Below, piece after piece: positions 50,387-59,784 of a stretch of DNA of 64,000 nt. Every line of letters begins with the position of its first letter. The first letter of the stretch is position 1. Location: assembly GCF_001428045.1 (NCBI RefSeq), contig NZ_LMSD01000041.1:127847-191846 (forward strand). The letters run 5' to 3'. The notes beneath the pieces are model-generated. The model did not search any database. It saw only the letters and a program-made list of their open reading frames with translations, and was not told the origin of the DNA. The position numbers were made by a program, and so were the translations under genes. The stretch comes from Paenibacillus sp. Soil750. Its GTDB lineage: Bacteria; Bacillota; Bacilli; Paenibacillales; NBRC-103111.

Positions 50387-51235
50387 TCACTTCCCGCTCT
50401 TCCGACGGAACGCAAGGAGACACCAACCAATGGACATAACCAGTAGGACTGAACACCAGCCGATAGCCCACCAACCGTTATGCAGCACAGGCGTACCCAT
50501 TAGCAGACCGCGAATCGTCTCAATGACCGGTGTGATTGGCTGATGGTTAGCAAAGCCTTGCATCCAAGATGGCATGGTATTCGTTGGAACGAATGCGCTG
50601 GACAAATATGGGAGGAACAGCAGGGCAAAGCCGTAGCCGCTGGCGGCAGAAGGGCTGCCCGTGACGAGGCCGATCGCAGCGAACAGCCAGGTAAACGTCA
50701 GAATGAATAAAATGATGACACCAATGGCTCCAAGCCATTCGATGAATGTCGCGTTGGGACGAAAACCAACAAGCAGGGCAACCCCGATAACCATGCATGT
50801 GGCCAGCAAGTTACGAGCTAGGCTCGCGGCGACATGGCCCGTAATGACGCTGATGCTGCTGATCGGCATGGTCCGGAAACGGTTGATAATGCCATTGGTC
50901 ATGTCGCTTGCTACATCAACAGCCGTGCTGGATGAGCCGAAGCCTGCACACAGTAGGATGATGCCTGGCACGACATAGTTCACATAATTGCCGGTCGGAT
51001 CAAGGGCGCCGCCAAATATATAGGTAAACAGCAGCATGAGCATAACGGGTAGCATGATAGCCATCATGAGCGACTCGATGTTACGCAAGCTGTGACGAAT
51101 GCTGCGTCCAATGAAGACAGCGTTGGTAGCTGCGAAAGAAGCTGGCTTTGGCATAGCTAGATTATTCATGTTTAGGGGCCGAGTGTTATTCGAGTTCAAA
51201 GGCTGTAGGTTCTTTAGGGATTGGAAATCGCTCAT
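50387..51235 (-). CDS. ABC-2 type exporter permease, DrrB-like
   Basis: 282 residues with six membrane segments and the RSIRHSLRNIESLMMAIMLP entrance and FLPYLSSAFVPTNTMPSW motif typical of DrrB-type drug exporters. It overlaps the upstream ATPase gene by four bases (51232-51235), so the two are translationally coupled. It probably exports a toxic lipophilic compound. TetR at 49201 is the likely regulator. Confidence 0.9.
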   Translation of the reverse strand: MSDFQSLKNLQPLNSNNTRPLNMNNLAMPKPASFAATNAVFIGRSIRHSLRNIESLMMAIMLPVMLMLLFTYIFGGALDPTGNYVNYVVPGIILLCAGFGSSSTAVDVASDMTNGIINRFRTMPISSISVITGHVAASLARNLLATCMVIGVALLVGFRPNATFIEWLGAIGVIILFILTFTWLFAAIGLVTGSPSAASGYGFALLFLPYLSSAFVPTNTMPSWMQGFANHQPITPVIETIRGLLMGTPVLHNGWWAIGWCSVLLVMSIGWCLLAFRRKSGK

Positions 51236-52122
51236 ACGAGGGAAGCCTCCTTGTTATTAGTTGTCGTCAACGCAAGAAAGACGTCGTCCATGCTTGGCTT
51301 GCGAATGAAGATGCGCGTACCTGGCGGGCACGAGCCCGCGATCTCGTTCAACGTTTGGCTAACATCCTGAACAGTGCCGCTCGTTGGAATGGATAGAATG
51401 ACCTCATCCAAGGTATTCCTGAGCTCGATGACTTCGCCGCCAACACGAGCTTTCAAGGATTCCGCGGATCCGGATGCGACGATGCGTCCATGATTCAGCA
51501 CAGCGATTTCGTCTGCGAGCTGATCCGCTTCTTCTAGATATTGCGTCGTCAACAGTATCGTCATGCCTTGCTGCTTCAGCCGCAGAATCGTCTCCCATAG
51601 GGAGCGGCGGCTGACCGTATCCAGACCTGTCGTCGGTTCGTCGAGGAAAAGCACCGGACGACTAACGACAAGGCTTACGGCCAGATCCAATCTGCGGCGC
51701 ATGCCGCCAGAGTAGGATTTCACGCGCTTGCCAGCCGCGGCTTCAAGCTCGAATTGCTTCAGCAGCTCCGCAGCACGAATGCGGGACTCGCCCGCAGATA
51801 AGCCAGCTAACCGGCACATCATGATGATATTCTCGTGTCCTGTCAGTACTTCATCCACCGCTGCGAATTGGCCCGTGAGCGAGATTGATCCCCGCACGAT
51901 CTTGCGGTCAGCGATGACATCATACCCTTCGATTCGCGCATAGCCCGCATCTGGTTCAGATAACGTTGATAGAATGTTTATCAGCGTCGTTTTTCCTGCT
52001 CCATTTGGCCCGAGCAACGCAAATATGGACCCCTTCGCTACCTGTAAATCGATGCCATCCAATACGGTTTGTTTGCCAAAGCTTTTGCGTAAGCCGCTTA
52101 CTTCAATGGAATTCGTTATCAT
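51232..52122 (-). CDS. ABC exporter ATPase, DrrA-like
   Basis: 296 residues. Walker A LLGPNGAGKTTLINIL (about 33-48), signature YSGGMRRRLDLA (about 138-149), Walker B PVLFLDEPTTGLD (about 155-167) and the C-terminal DrrA-type extension. It forms one operon with the permease that overlaps it. ATG 52122 follows GGGGAG on the minus strand. This is the only ABC ATPase gene in the window, and it is an exporter type, so it does not serve the sugar importers. Confidence 0.92.
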   Translation of the reverse strand: MITNSIEVSGLRKSFGKQTVLDGIDLQVAKGSIFALLGPNGAGKTTLINILSTLSEPDAGYARIEGYDVIADRKIVRGSISLTGQFAAVDEVLTGHENIIMMCRLAGLSAGESRIRAAELLKQFELEAAAGKRVKSYSGGMRRRLDLAVSLVVSRPVLFLDEPTTGLDTVSRRSLWETILRLKQQGMTILLTTQYLEEADQLADEIAVLNHGRIVASGSAESLKARVGGEVIELRNTLDEVILSIPTSGTVQDVSQTLNEIAGSCPPGTRIFIRKPSMDDVFLALTTTNNKEASLV

Positions 52123-52162
52123 TCGTTATCTCCCCGTTCTTTGAATTGTGGATCATATAAAC

Positions 52163-52177
52163 AGTATATTGCATACT
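52163..52177 (-). promoter_or_regulatory. Possible TetR operator before the exporter genes
   Basis: AGTATATTGCATACT has 5-base arms (AGTAT/ATACT) around 5 bases, 41-55 bases before the ATPase start. It shares GTAT..ATAC half-sites with the TetR self-operator at 49148 but with different spacing, so the link is weak. Little else is seen in the 52123-52455 gap besides the importer 3 ribosome site. Confidence 0.35.
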
Positions 52178-52455
52178 CAGTTATATATGATCGTTCTCAA
52201 GACCGATATTGCACTCGGTCGTCCGCATCATTTCATCTACCTCACATAAGCACTCATCTCCACCAAATCCCCAATCTATCAGGGTTTTATCCACTCTCAT
52301 CACAAAATAGTACAGTGAAAATCCCTCCGATTTTCAAATCTTACAGTCTATTTTAACCCCAGCAAAAATGAGCAGTATCCAATTCTCTACCTGATTTCGT
52401 ATGATGAAATCGCAAAGAGGACGCATGGTAACCCAGACAGAAGGAGGCAGCATAC

Positions 52456-53385
52456 TTGGGAATCTTCTCAGCTATACGCAAAGAATCGAAGCATTTCTGG
52501 AAGGCAAGAAGTTTGTTTTTAATCGGATTGCCGGCCATCATTGTGGTGTTTATCTTTTACTACTTACCTATGTACGGTATCGTGATCGCATTCAAAGATA
52601 TCAACTACGCCAAAGGCATTTGGGGAAGCGATTGGGTTGGGTTGCATAACTTCAAGTTTTTCTTCAACTCACAAGATGCACTAAGGATTACACGAAACAC
52701 ACTGCTTCTAAATGGATTGTTTATCGTAGTGGGCATGTCCTGCGCTTTAGTCATTGGATTATTGCTAGCAGAGTTGGGACGGAGATGGGTGAAGCTGTTC
52801 CAGACGATCTTGTTTTTTCCTTATTTTCTTTCGTGGGTCGTCGTCGGTTTCGTTAGCTACATTTTGCTGAATCCATCCTTTGGCGTGATCAATAAGGCAT
52901 TGGAGCAGCTCCATATTGCCCCGATCGACTGGTACAGTAAGCCAGGCTATTGGCCCCTCATTTTAACACTCACCTATTTATGGAAAAATGTCGGCTACAC
53001 CGCCATCATCTTCTTCACTGGTTTGCTGTCCATCGACAACAGTTATTATGAGGCAGCTTCCATAGACGGAGCTTCGCGTTTACAGCAAATTCGGAAGATT
53101 TCGATCCCGCTCATTTTACCGCTGATTACGATGCTATTCATGCTTAATGTGGGCCGCATATTTTACTCGGATTTCGGATTATTCTACTTCGTGCCCCGAG
53201 ATGCAGGGATGTTATACCCGACGACAGATGTCGTAGATACGTATGTGTTTCGCTCGTTGCGAGTCGTTGGTGACCTAGGCATGGCATCCGCCGCTAGCTT
53301 GTACCAAGCAGTGGTTGGCTTAATTCTAGTCGTATCGACGAACTTACTCGTCAGGAAATTTAGTAAAGATCATGCGTTGTTCTAA
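52456..53385 (+). CDS. CUT1 sugar ABC importer permease, LplB-like (importer 3)
   Basis: 309 residues with six membrane segments. The EAA loop is YEAASIDGASRLQQIRKISI near residues 197-216. Start TTG 52456 follows AAGGAGG (52441-52447) at 8 bases. It begins importer 3 and is followed after 14 bases by its partner permease. The 333 bases upstream separate it from the divergent DrrAB-type exporter. Confidence 0.92.
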   Translation: MGIFSAIRKESKHFWKARSLFLIGLPAIIVVFIFYYLPMYGIVIAFKDINYAKGIWGSDWVGLHNFKFFFNSQDALRITRNTLLLNGLFIVVGMSCALVIGLLLAELGRRWVKLFQTILFFPYFLSWVVVGFVSYILLNPSFGVINKALEQLHIAPIDWYSKPGYWPLILTLTYLWKNVGYTAIIFFTGLLSIDNSYYEAASIDGASRLQQIRKISIPLILPLITMLFMLNVGRIFYSDFGLFYFVPRDAGMLYPTTDVVDTYVFRSLRVVGDLGMASAASLYQAVVGLILVVSTNLLVRKFSKDHALF

Positions 53386-53399
53386 GGAGGAGGGTGGCG

Positions 53400-54287
53400 G
53401 TGCGTTCATCTATCAAGCAAAAGTCAGAAAATAACTGGCTGATCATTCTATTCTTTATGGTTTTATCCATCCTGTTCATCTATCCGATGCTGTACGTGAT
53501 TTCGGTCTCACTCTCCTTCGATGGGGACATCGCCAAATATGGTTATAAGCTGATCCCAGAGCGAGTTACGTTTGTCGCGTACTCGTATATTTTCCAAACG
53601 CCGAAGGCACTGCTTCAATCCTATATGGTGACGATTTTTGTGACAGTCGTAGGAACCGTGTTAAGTTTGATACTCACTTCTTCCCTGGCCTATATCATGA
53701 CTCGGAAGGATTATCGGTATAGCAAAATCACTGGTTACTTCGTCTTCTTCACGTTGCTCTTCAATGCGGGATTAGTTCCTTCGTACATCGTGATGACCAG
53801 CGTGTTGCACCTGCAAGATACGATCTGGGCTTTAATTCTTCCGTATGGGGTCAGCGCTTGGTTTACGATGCTCATGAAGGGCTTTATGGATGGGTTGCCT
53901 TTTGAAATTATTGAGTCTGCCAAAATCGATGGATCTTCCGAACTGAGCACCTTTGTGCGAATTGTTCTTCCGCTTTCGAAACCAGCCCTAGCGACAGTAG
54001 GCTTGTTCTACGCCCTAGCATATTGGAATGATTGGTGGCTGGCCATGCTGTACATTCAAAATGAGAATCTGATTCCGCTTCAATACTACTTGCAGCGAAT
54101 CATGTCTAATATCGAGTTTTTGACGAAAAATATGCAAGCAGGCATCAGCATTGATATGAGTGCGATTCCAGCTGAATCTTCCCGTATGGGGATTGCCATT
54201 CTGGCAGCAGGCCCAATGTTGTTCGCTTTCCCATTCTTCCAGAAATACTTGATCAAAGGATTGACAGTTGGTGCCGTTAAAGGCTAA
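53400..54287 (+). CDS. CUT1 sugar ABC importer permease, YtcP-like (importer 3)
   Basis: 295 residues with six membrane segments. The EAA loop is IESAKIDGSSELSTFVRIVL near residues 170-189, and the end FFQKYLIKGLTVGAVKG fits the family. Start GTG 53400 is chosen over GTG 53394 because AAGGAGG (53384-53390) is 9 bases from it. It partners the permease at 52456 and the lipoprotein at 54394. Confidence 0.92.
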   Translation: MRSSIKQKSENNWLIILFFMVLSILFIYPMLYVISVSLSFDGDIAKYGYKLIPERVTFVAYSYIFQTPKALLQSYMVTIFVTVVGTVLSLILTSSLAYIMTRKDYRYSKITGYFVFFTLLFNAGLVPSYIVMTSVLHLQDTIWALILPYGVSAWFTMLMKGFMDGLPFEIIESAKIDGSSELSTFVRIVLPLSKPALATVGLFYALAYWNDWWLAMLYIQNENLIPLQYYLQRIMSNIEFLTKNMQAGISIDMSAIPAESSRMGIAILAAGPMLFAFPFFQKYLIKGLTVGAVKG

Positions 54288-54393
54288 CTGAATGTAAGGC
54301 TCAAGAACGTTTGTCAATCCGAATCCGGATCGGATGATAATACATGACTTCATTTGTACCATTTTGACCATGAAATCAGGAGGGTTCGATCAT

Positions 54394-55959
54394 ATGAAAA
54401 ATAGAACAATTAAAGCGTTATCTCCCGTTATTGTAAGCTGCGTGTCCCTTACTATGCTGCTCAGCGCTTGCGGTTCCAGCTCGAATAGCTCTTCACCATC
54501 ACCAGCAGCTGCTACTACACCTGCATCTCCAGCGGCAACGACAGCGTCATCAGTACCAGCGGCAACGGAGCTTAAGCCATACGAAATCACTTGGTATTTA
54601 CCGCAAAGCGTATTTCCTGACGCGAAGCTGGTTCAAGATGCGATGAGCAAAATTACCAAAGAGAAAATCAACGCAACATTGAACATTCAACTGGTTGATT
54701 GGGGTACGTATGATCAGAAAATGCAAGCGATTGCAGCTTCTGGCGAGAAAGCGGATCTGATTTTCACATCCAACTGGACGAATGACTATTTGCAAAACGT
54801 AAACAAAGGGGCTTTCCTCGATATTACGGATCTGCTGCCAAAATACGGGCAAGATATTTTGAAACAGGTTCCTCCTGCTGCTTGGGATGCTGCAAAAGTG
54901 AAAGGCAAGCTGTACGGTATCATCAACACCCAAGTTCTGGCTCGTACGCCAGGCTTACTGATGAACAAAACGACCTTAGACAAATATGGCTATAAAGCCG
55001 ATCAGTTCAAAACATTAGCCGATTTGACGCCATTTTTCGAAAAAGTGAAAGCGTCTGAGCCAGACAAATATCCATTCAGCCTGAAGGGTGATACGGATGT
55101 TATGGGGAACTACGGCAGTGCCATCGGTCTTGAGTATTTCTCACAAAAGAACCCGGGTGTAGTTCGCATTGACGATGCTTCCTCTAAAGTTGTGAATTTG
55201 TATGAGACGAAGGAATTCACGGCCTTTTTGAAACAAATGCGCGAATGGTACTCCAAAGGCATTATTCGTAAAGATGCAGCAACGATTAAAGATACGAACT
55301 CGGATGAACTGGCAGGCAAATATGTATCCTCCACTTTCACGGTCATTAATCCGGACTCGGCAGCCAACCAAGCACAACGCTTTGGTGGTGGGGATGCAGC
55401 GAATGTAGCAGCCATCGAATTCTCTAAACCTTATATGAGCACAGGCTCCATTATTGCGACTATGACGGCGATTTCCCGTACATCCAAAGATCCAGCAAGA
55501 GCGATGATGTTCTACAACTTGATGTACTCCAATGCGGAGCTATTCAATTTGATGAGCTATGGGATTGAAGGTAGGCACTATACGAAGGTTTCAGATGATC
55601 TGATCAAAAAGATGGACAATGCCGGCTATTGGGTGGATTCCGGTTGGGAGTATGGCAACATGTTCAACTCGTTCCGAACAAGTGCAACGCAGCCGAAATG
55701 GTTCCCAGCAGGTCCGGATAAGAATGCCGCTGCGATTCCTTCCAAAATTCTCGGCTTCTCCTTTGACCCAAGTAACGTGAAGAGTGAATTGGCACAAACC
55801 GCATCCGTTGTAGATGAATTCTATGCGGGATTAATCACGGGAATTGCTGATCCAGACACCACACTGCCAGCCATGAATGCGAAGCTGAAAAAAGCAGGCT
55901 TGGACAACATTTTGGCGGACATGCAGAAACAAATCGACGCTTGGAAAGCTTCGAAATAA
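54394..55959 (+). CDS. Sugar-binding lipoprotein of importer 3 (DUF3502 type)
   Basis: 521 residues. The lipoprotein signal has LSAC with Cys26 lipidated. Ser/Ala/Pro linker, then a family-1 binding core. The C-terminal ~130 residues (GFSFDPSNVKSELAQTASVV onward) match DUF3502, found in a subset of these proteins. Unlike the binding proteins of importers 1, 2 and 4 it has no EF-hand-like loop, so it is a different subfamily. CAGGAGGG (54377-54384) supports ATG 54394. Substrate unknown. Confidence 0.92.
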   Translation: MKNRTIKALSPVIVSCVSLTMLLSACGSSSNSSSPSPAAATTPASPAATTASSVPAATELKPYEITWYLPQSVFPDAKLVQDAMSKITKEKINATLNIQLVDWGTYDQKMQAIAASGEKADLIFTSNWTNDYLQNVNKGAFLDITDLLPKYGQDILKQVPPAAWDAAKVKGKLYGIINTQVLARTPGLLMNKTTLDKYGYKADQFKTLADLTPFFEKVKASEPDKYPFSLKGDTDVMGNYGSAIGLEYFSQKNPGVVRIDDASSKVVNLYETKEFTAFLKQMREWYSKGIIRKDAATIKDTNSDELAGKYVSSTFTVINPDSAANQAQRFGGGDAANVAAIEFSKPYMSTGSIIATMTAISRTSKDPARAMMFYNLMYSNAELFNLMSYGIEGRHYTKVSDDLIKKMDNAGYWVDSGWEYGNMFNSFRTSATQPKWFPAGPDKNAAAIPSKILGFSFDPSNVKSELAQTASVVDEFYAGLITGIADPDTTLPAMNAKLKKAGLDNILADMQKQIDAWKASK

Positions 55960-55994
55960 GAAAGTATTGCCTCTGTGAACTAGATCGAATAATC

Positions 55995-56030
55995 AGCAGT
56001 CTCTCCATTATGGGGAGACTGCTATTTGTA
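55995..56030 (+). terminator. Rho-independent terminator of importer 3
   Basis: AGCAGTCTCTCC (55995-56006) pairs with GGGGAGACTGCT (56012-56023), one G-U pair, then ATTTG. Confidence 0.75.
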
Positions 56031-56069
56031 TACCACGTGAGAACCCGCATAGAAACAGGGAATGTCTAT

Positions 56070-56110
56070 TGTCACCTTAACAAAATGAACTATGTGTAAG
56101 AAAGGTGACA
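56070..56110 (+). promoter_or_regulatory. Inverted repeat before importer 4
   Basis: TGTCACCTT (56070-56078) and AAGGTGACA (56102-56110) are perfect inverted arms 23 bases apart. The AAGAAAGGT element within the right arm recurs after GTTGATTTGT. A protein site or a leader RNA stem is possible, 120 bases before the permease gene. Confidence 0.4.
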
Positions 56111-56229
56111 GGTTGATTTGTAAGAAAGGTCAACTGGGCAAAACATGTCTATTTCCAATCTCTTCACCGCAGGATACGATCGAATTGCCAGCACAACAGC
56201 AGGCTCAATTTCGAAAGGGTGAACACAAC

Positions 56230-57207
56230 ATGGAGGAAAGAGCGACCGGTTTCCATACAGGTAGAAACCAACGGAAGCCAATATGGATCAAACCAAAGCA
56301 ATCCACATTCAGAAACCGAATGATACGGGATCGACATCTGTATCTGATGCTACTGCCTGTGATCGGATTTTATCTGTTATTTAAATACGCTCCGATGGTT
56401 GGTGAAATTATTGCCTTTAAGGATTATCGATTTGCAGATGGTATTTTTGGGAGTAACTGGGTGGGATTTAAACACTTCACTAGCTTATTCCAAAGTATTG
56501 ATTTTTGGAGAGTTCTCAGGAATACCTTACTGCTCAATGTCTACAGTCTTGTTTTAGGATTCCCAGTACCTATTCTTCTTGCGCTTCTCCTCAATGAAGT
56601 GCGCAAAGAGTGGTATAAAAGGACTGTGCAGAATCTGCTCTACCTACCTCATTTTATCTCATGGGTTGTTCTAGGGGGTATCTTTATAGCTATGCTTTCC
56701 CCGAGCACAGGGGTTGTGAATTTGGTGCTGACGAAAATGTTTGGCATCGAGCCCATCTACTTCATGGCTAGCTCCGGCTGGTGGCCAATCGCATATACAT
56801 TATCCGGTATTTGGCGCGAAGCGGGTTGGGGCACTATTTTATACCTAGCAGCTATGGCATCCATTGATCCTCAGCAGTATGAAGCAGCGAAGATGGATGG
56901 AGCATCGAAACTGCGCCAGATATGGCACATTACGTTACCAGGAATTCGCAGCACAATTGCTATTTTGCTCGTTCTTCGGATGGGGCACATGATGGATGTG
57001 GGTCTCGAGCAGACGTTGGTTCTCCAGAATATGTCTGTACTGGATGTAGCGGATGTCATTAGCACCTACGTGTATCGTGTAGGCTTACAAAATATGAACT
57101 ATAGCTATACGACAGCATTAGGCTTGTTCCAATCCGCGGTTGGTTTGATTCTAGTCGTGGGCGTGAATCGATTAACCCGAGTTTTCGGAGAACGGGGGCT
57201 TTGGTAA
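56230..57207 (+). CDS. CUT1 sugar ABC importer permease, LplB-like (importer 4)
   Basis: 325 residues with six membrane segments after a basic N-terminus. The EAA loop is YEAAKMDGASKLRQIWHITL near residues 217-236. ATG 56230 is preferred over the long frame from 56092, which has no ribosome site and would read through the inverted repeat; AAAGGGTG lies before 56230. The end TRVFGERGLW resembles the importer 1 permease. It starts the importer 4 operon. Confidence 0.92.
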   Translation: MEERATGFHTGRNQRKPIWIKPKQSTFRNRMIRDRHLYLMLLPVIGFYLLFKYAPMVGEIIAFKDYRFADGIFGSNWVGFKHFTSLFQSIDFWRVLRNTLLLNVYSLVLGFPVPILLALLLNEVRKEWYKRTVQNLLYLPHFISWVVLGGIFIAMLSPSTGVVNLVLTKMFGIEPIYFMASSGWWPIAYTLSGIWREAGWGTILYLAAMASIDPQQYEAAKMDGASKLRQIWHITLPGIRSTIAILLVLRMGHMMDVGLEQTLVLQNMSVLDVADVISTYVYRVGLQNMNYSYTTALGLFQSAVGLILVVGVNRLTRVFGERGLW

Positions 57208-57210
57208 TCG

Positions 57211-58107
57211 ATGAAAACCTACAATAGAAATCAACCATTATTTACTCGTTTGGGCACAGCAGCGAATTACACGGTGCTCGCTATTTGTTCACTAATTGCT
57301 TTATACCCTTTTTGGTATGAGATCGTAGCTTCTTTCAGCAGCAGTAGAGCCATTACAGCGGGGGAGGTGTCCTTATGGCCAATTGAATTCAATACGGAAG
57401 CCTACCAGCGGCTTTTCCAGGATGGGCAGCTCTTCGTAGCCATGCGCAACACAGTACTGGTAACCATTGTGGGAACAGTGCTCAATATGGCACTTACTTT
57501 ATTGGCTGCGTATCCGCTTTCTAGACGAAGACTGATGGGACGTACGTCCATCCTCATGTTCATCACATTTACGATGTTGTTCGTTTCGGGTGTAATTCCG
57601 AATTTTATACTCGTGAAATCCTTAGGTCTTATGGATACTTACTGGGCATTATGGCTGCCTGCTTTGATAAGTACGTATAACATGTTCGTGATGAAAACGT
57701 TCATGGAGGGCTTACCAGAGGAACTTGAGGAGTCTGCGGCTATCGACGGCGCAGGTGATTGGCGAATTTTGGCTCAGATCATCGTACCTTTATGCAAGCC
57801 GATTTTAGCTGCTCTTTCCCTGTTTTATGCTGTGGGCTGGTGGAACTCGTATTTCAACGTATTGCTTTATGTGACCAAAACGACCATGCAGACGCTGACG
57901 CTGAAGCTCTACCAAATGATTCTGCAGGTGGATCAGAGTTTGCTCGACAACACTTCTGGAAGTGAGGGCGTGGCTCATGTAGTCCTGACGCCAGAAGGCA
58001 TCAAAGCGGCTGCCATCGTCATCGCAGTTACGCCAATTCTAATTGTCTATCCGTTCCTTCAGAAGCATTTCGTTAAAGGAGTCTTGATTGGTTCGGTTAA
58101 AGGCTGA
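57211..58107 (+). CDS. CUT1 sugar ABC importer permease, YtcP/LplC-like (importer 4)
   Basis: 298 residues with six membrane segments, EESAAIDGAGDWRILAQIIV near residues 173-192 and the ending PFLQKHFVKGVLIGSVKG. Its start codon lies three bases after the previous stop. It resembles the importer 1 partner closely. The lipoprotein gene follows after 56 bases. Confidence 0.93.
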   Translation: MKTYNRNQPLFTRLGTAANYTVLAICSLIALYPFWYEIVASFSSSRAITAGEVSLWPIEFNTEAYQRLFQDGQLFVAMRNTVLVTIVGTVLNMALTLLAAYPLSRRRLMGRTSILMFITFTMLFVSGVIPNFILVKSLGLMDTYWALWLPALISTYNMFVMKTFMEGLPEELEESAAIDGAGDWRILAQIIVPLCKPILAALSLFYAVGWWNSYFNVLLYVTKTTMQTLTLKLYQMILQVDQSLLDNTSGSEGVAHVVLTPEGIKAAAIVIAVTPILIVYPFLQKHFVKGVLIGSVKG

Positions 58108-58163
58108 TATCATGGGGCAAATAGCCCTTGGTATAGATACCAAATTATAAGGGGATGAATTCA

Positions 58164-59768
58164 TTGAACAAGTCTAAACATGTTTGGAAACCAGTTCTTG
58201 CTGCAAGCTTGTCTTTGGCGGTACTGGCTGCCTGTAGTTCGAATACGGGAACGACCGAAAGCAGCTCGACTGCGCCACAAGGCAGTGCACCAGCTGCGGC
58301 AACACCGGTAGGACCGAAGAAAGAAATCAGCATTTCCACGTTTGATAGAGGTACAGTAGCCGCAGAAGAAGGCAGCTATGAGGATAACCGCTGGACGAAA
58401 TGGATCAATGAAAATTCCCCTGCGAAAGTGAATTGGGTTCCAGTTCCCCGAGCGCAGGCTCAACAGAAGTTAAGCACCCTGGTTGCTTCTGGCAGTGCGC
58501 CAGATCTCATCTGGGAGTATGATCGCAACTATATTGCTCAATTAGCCAACCAAGGTGCCATTCAGCCCATTGACAGCTACATTGAGAAGTACAGTACGAC
58601 ATTGAAAAAGTATCTGAAAGAACATCCTGAGCTGAAGTCTGCAATGACCATTAATGGTAAAATGTATGCAATTACCAGCAGTAGAAGTATTGATGGTATT
58701 GCCAACCATGCCATGTGGATCCGTCAGGACTGGTTGGATAAACTCGGATTAAAGGCACCAACGACAACGGAAGAACTGATTGAAGTGGCTAAAAAATTCA
58801 AAGATGCGGACCCTGACGGCAATGGTAAAGCAGATACCGTACCGATTGCGTTCAATGGTAATGCTGTGCAAATTATCAGAGCCTTCTTTTCAGTGAATGA
58901 GAATCAATGGTATTTGGAAGACGGCAAAATGAAATTTGGTAGAACGTTGGATCGATACAAGGATTCCATTGCTTATCAGAAATCGTTATTTGACCAAGGT
59001 TTGTTGGATAAAGAATATATCACGGACAGCAACTTCCAGCGAGCGCGTCAATTGTGGACGACGGGCAAATCAGGCATTTATATGAGTTCTTGGAATATGC
59101 AAAATGAATTTATAGATCTAAAGAAAAATGTGCCGGATGCGAAGATGGTTCCGTTAGAGCCGGTAACTAGTAAATATGGAAAAAATGGCTTGTATCAGGA
59201 GCTGCCAGCGAATATTCTTGTCGCTTTTAACAGCAAGATGAAGGAAGATAAAATTGAAACAGCTGTTAAATTCCTAGATTGGATGATGGAAAAAGGGGAT
59301 ATGTCCCTGAAGTACGGTGAGGAAAACGTTCATTACAAACTGTTGGATGGGAAGATTCCTCAAGTCCTTAATGCTGATAAATCCCGTAAGGAAGTATCTT
59401 ACGCGTATGAGTACGCAATCGTATCTGATTTTAGCTTAGTACCGGAGTGGTTCCCGGTCATGGCTGCGCAAGATGCTGTATCCCAAGAATACGCCAAAAT
59501 AAAGACGCAATCATTGAATGTGGCCCTCAAAAATAAATATCGCAGAGACATTGCATTCAATCCGGATCTTCCAGAAGTCAGTCAATTAATCGCAACATTC
59601 CATCCGATTGCAACACAAATTGAGGTAAAAGCCGTAACAGGCGGCAATGCTTCAACCCCAGAAACTGCGATGGAAGAAGTTCGCAAAGAATGGAAGCGAC
59701 TTGGCGGGGAAAATGTGGAGAAGCTGGCCCAAGAATGGTATGAGAAGAACAAGGAGTTTTTGAAATAA
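58164..59768 (+). CDS. Sugar-binding lipoprotein of importer 4
   Basis: 534 residues with lipobox LAAC (Cys24) and a family-1 binding core. An EF-hand-like loop DADPDGNGKADT lies near residue 215. TTG 58164 is preferred over ATG 58155 because AGGGGAT at 58150-58156 overlaps the ATG but sits well before the TTG. CCCTT (58118-58122) can pair with AAGGG at the ribosome site, with an inner TTGGTA/TACCAA hairpin, which may tune translation. Confidence 0.9.
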   Translation: MNKSKHVWKPVLAASLSLAVLAACSSNTGTTESSSTAPQGSAPAAATPVGPKKEISISTFDRGTVAAEEGSYEDNRWTKWINENSPAKVNWVPVPRAQAQQKLSTLVASGSAPDLIWEYDRNYIAQLANQGAIQPIDSYIEKYSTTLKKYLKEHPELKSAMTINGKMYAITSSRSIDGIANHAMWIRQDWLDKLGLKAPTTTEELIEVAKKFKDADPDGNGKADTVPIAFNGNAVQIIRAFFSVNENQWYLEDGKMKFGRTLDRYKDSIAYQKSLFDQGLLDKEYITDSNFQRARQLWTTGKSGIYMSSWNMQNEFIDLKKNVPDAKMVPLEPVTSKYGKNGLYQELPANILVAFNSKMKEDKIETAVKFLDWMMEKGDMSLKYGEENVHYKLLDGKIPQVLNADKSRKEVSYAYEYAIVSDFSLVPEWFPVMAAQDAVSQEYAKIKTQSLNVALKNKYRRDIAFNPDLPEVSQLIATFHPIATQIEVKAVTGGNASTPETAMEEVRKEWKRLGGENVEKLAQEWYEKNKEFLK

Positions 59769-59784
59769 TACACGTGTAAAAATG

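Noticed and set aside
56092-56229. N-terminal extension of the importer 4 permease
   Set aside because: No ribosome site, Cys/Lys-rich sequence unlike the family, and it covers the inverted repeat.
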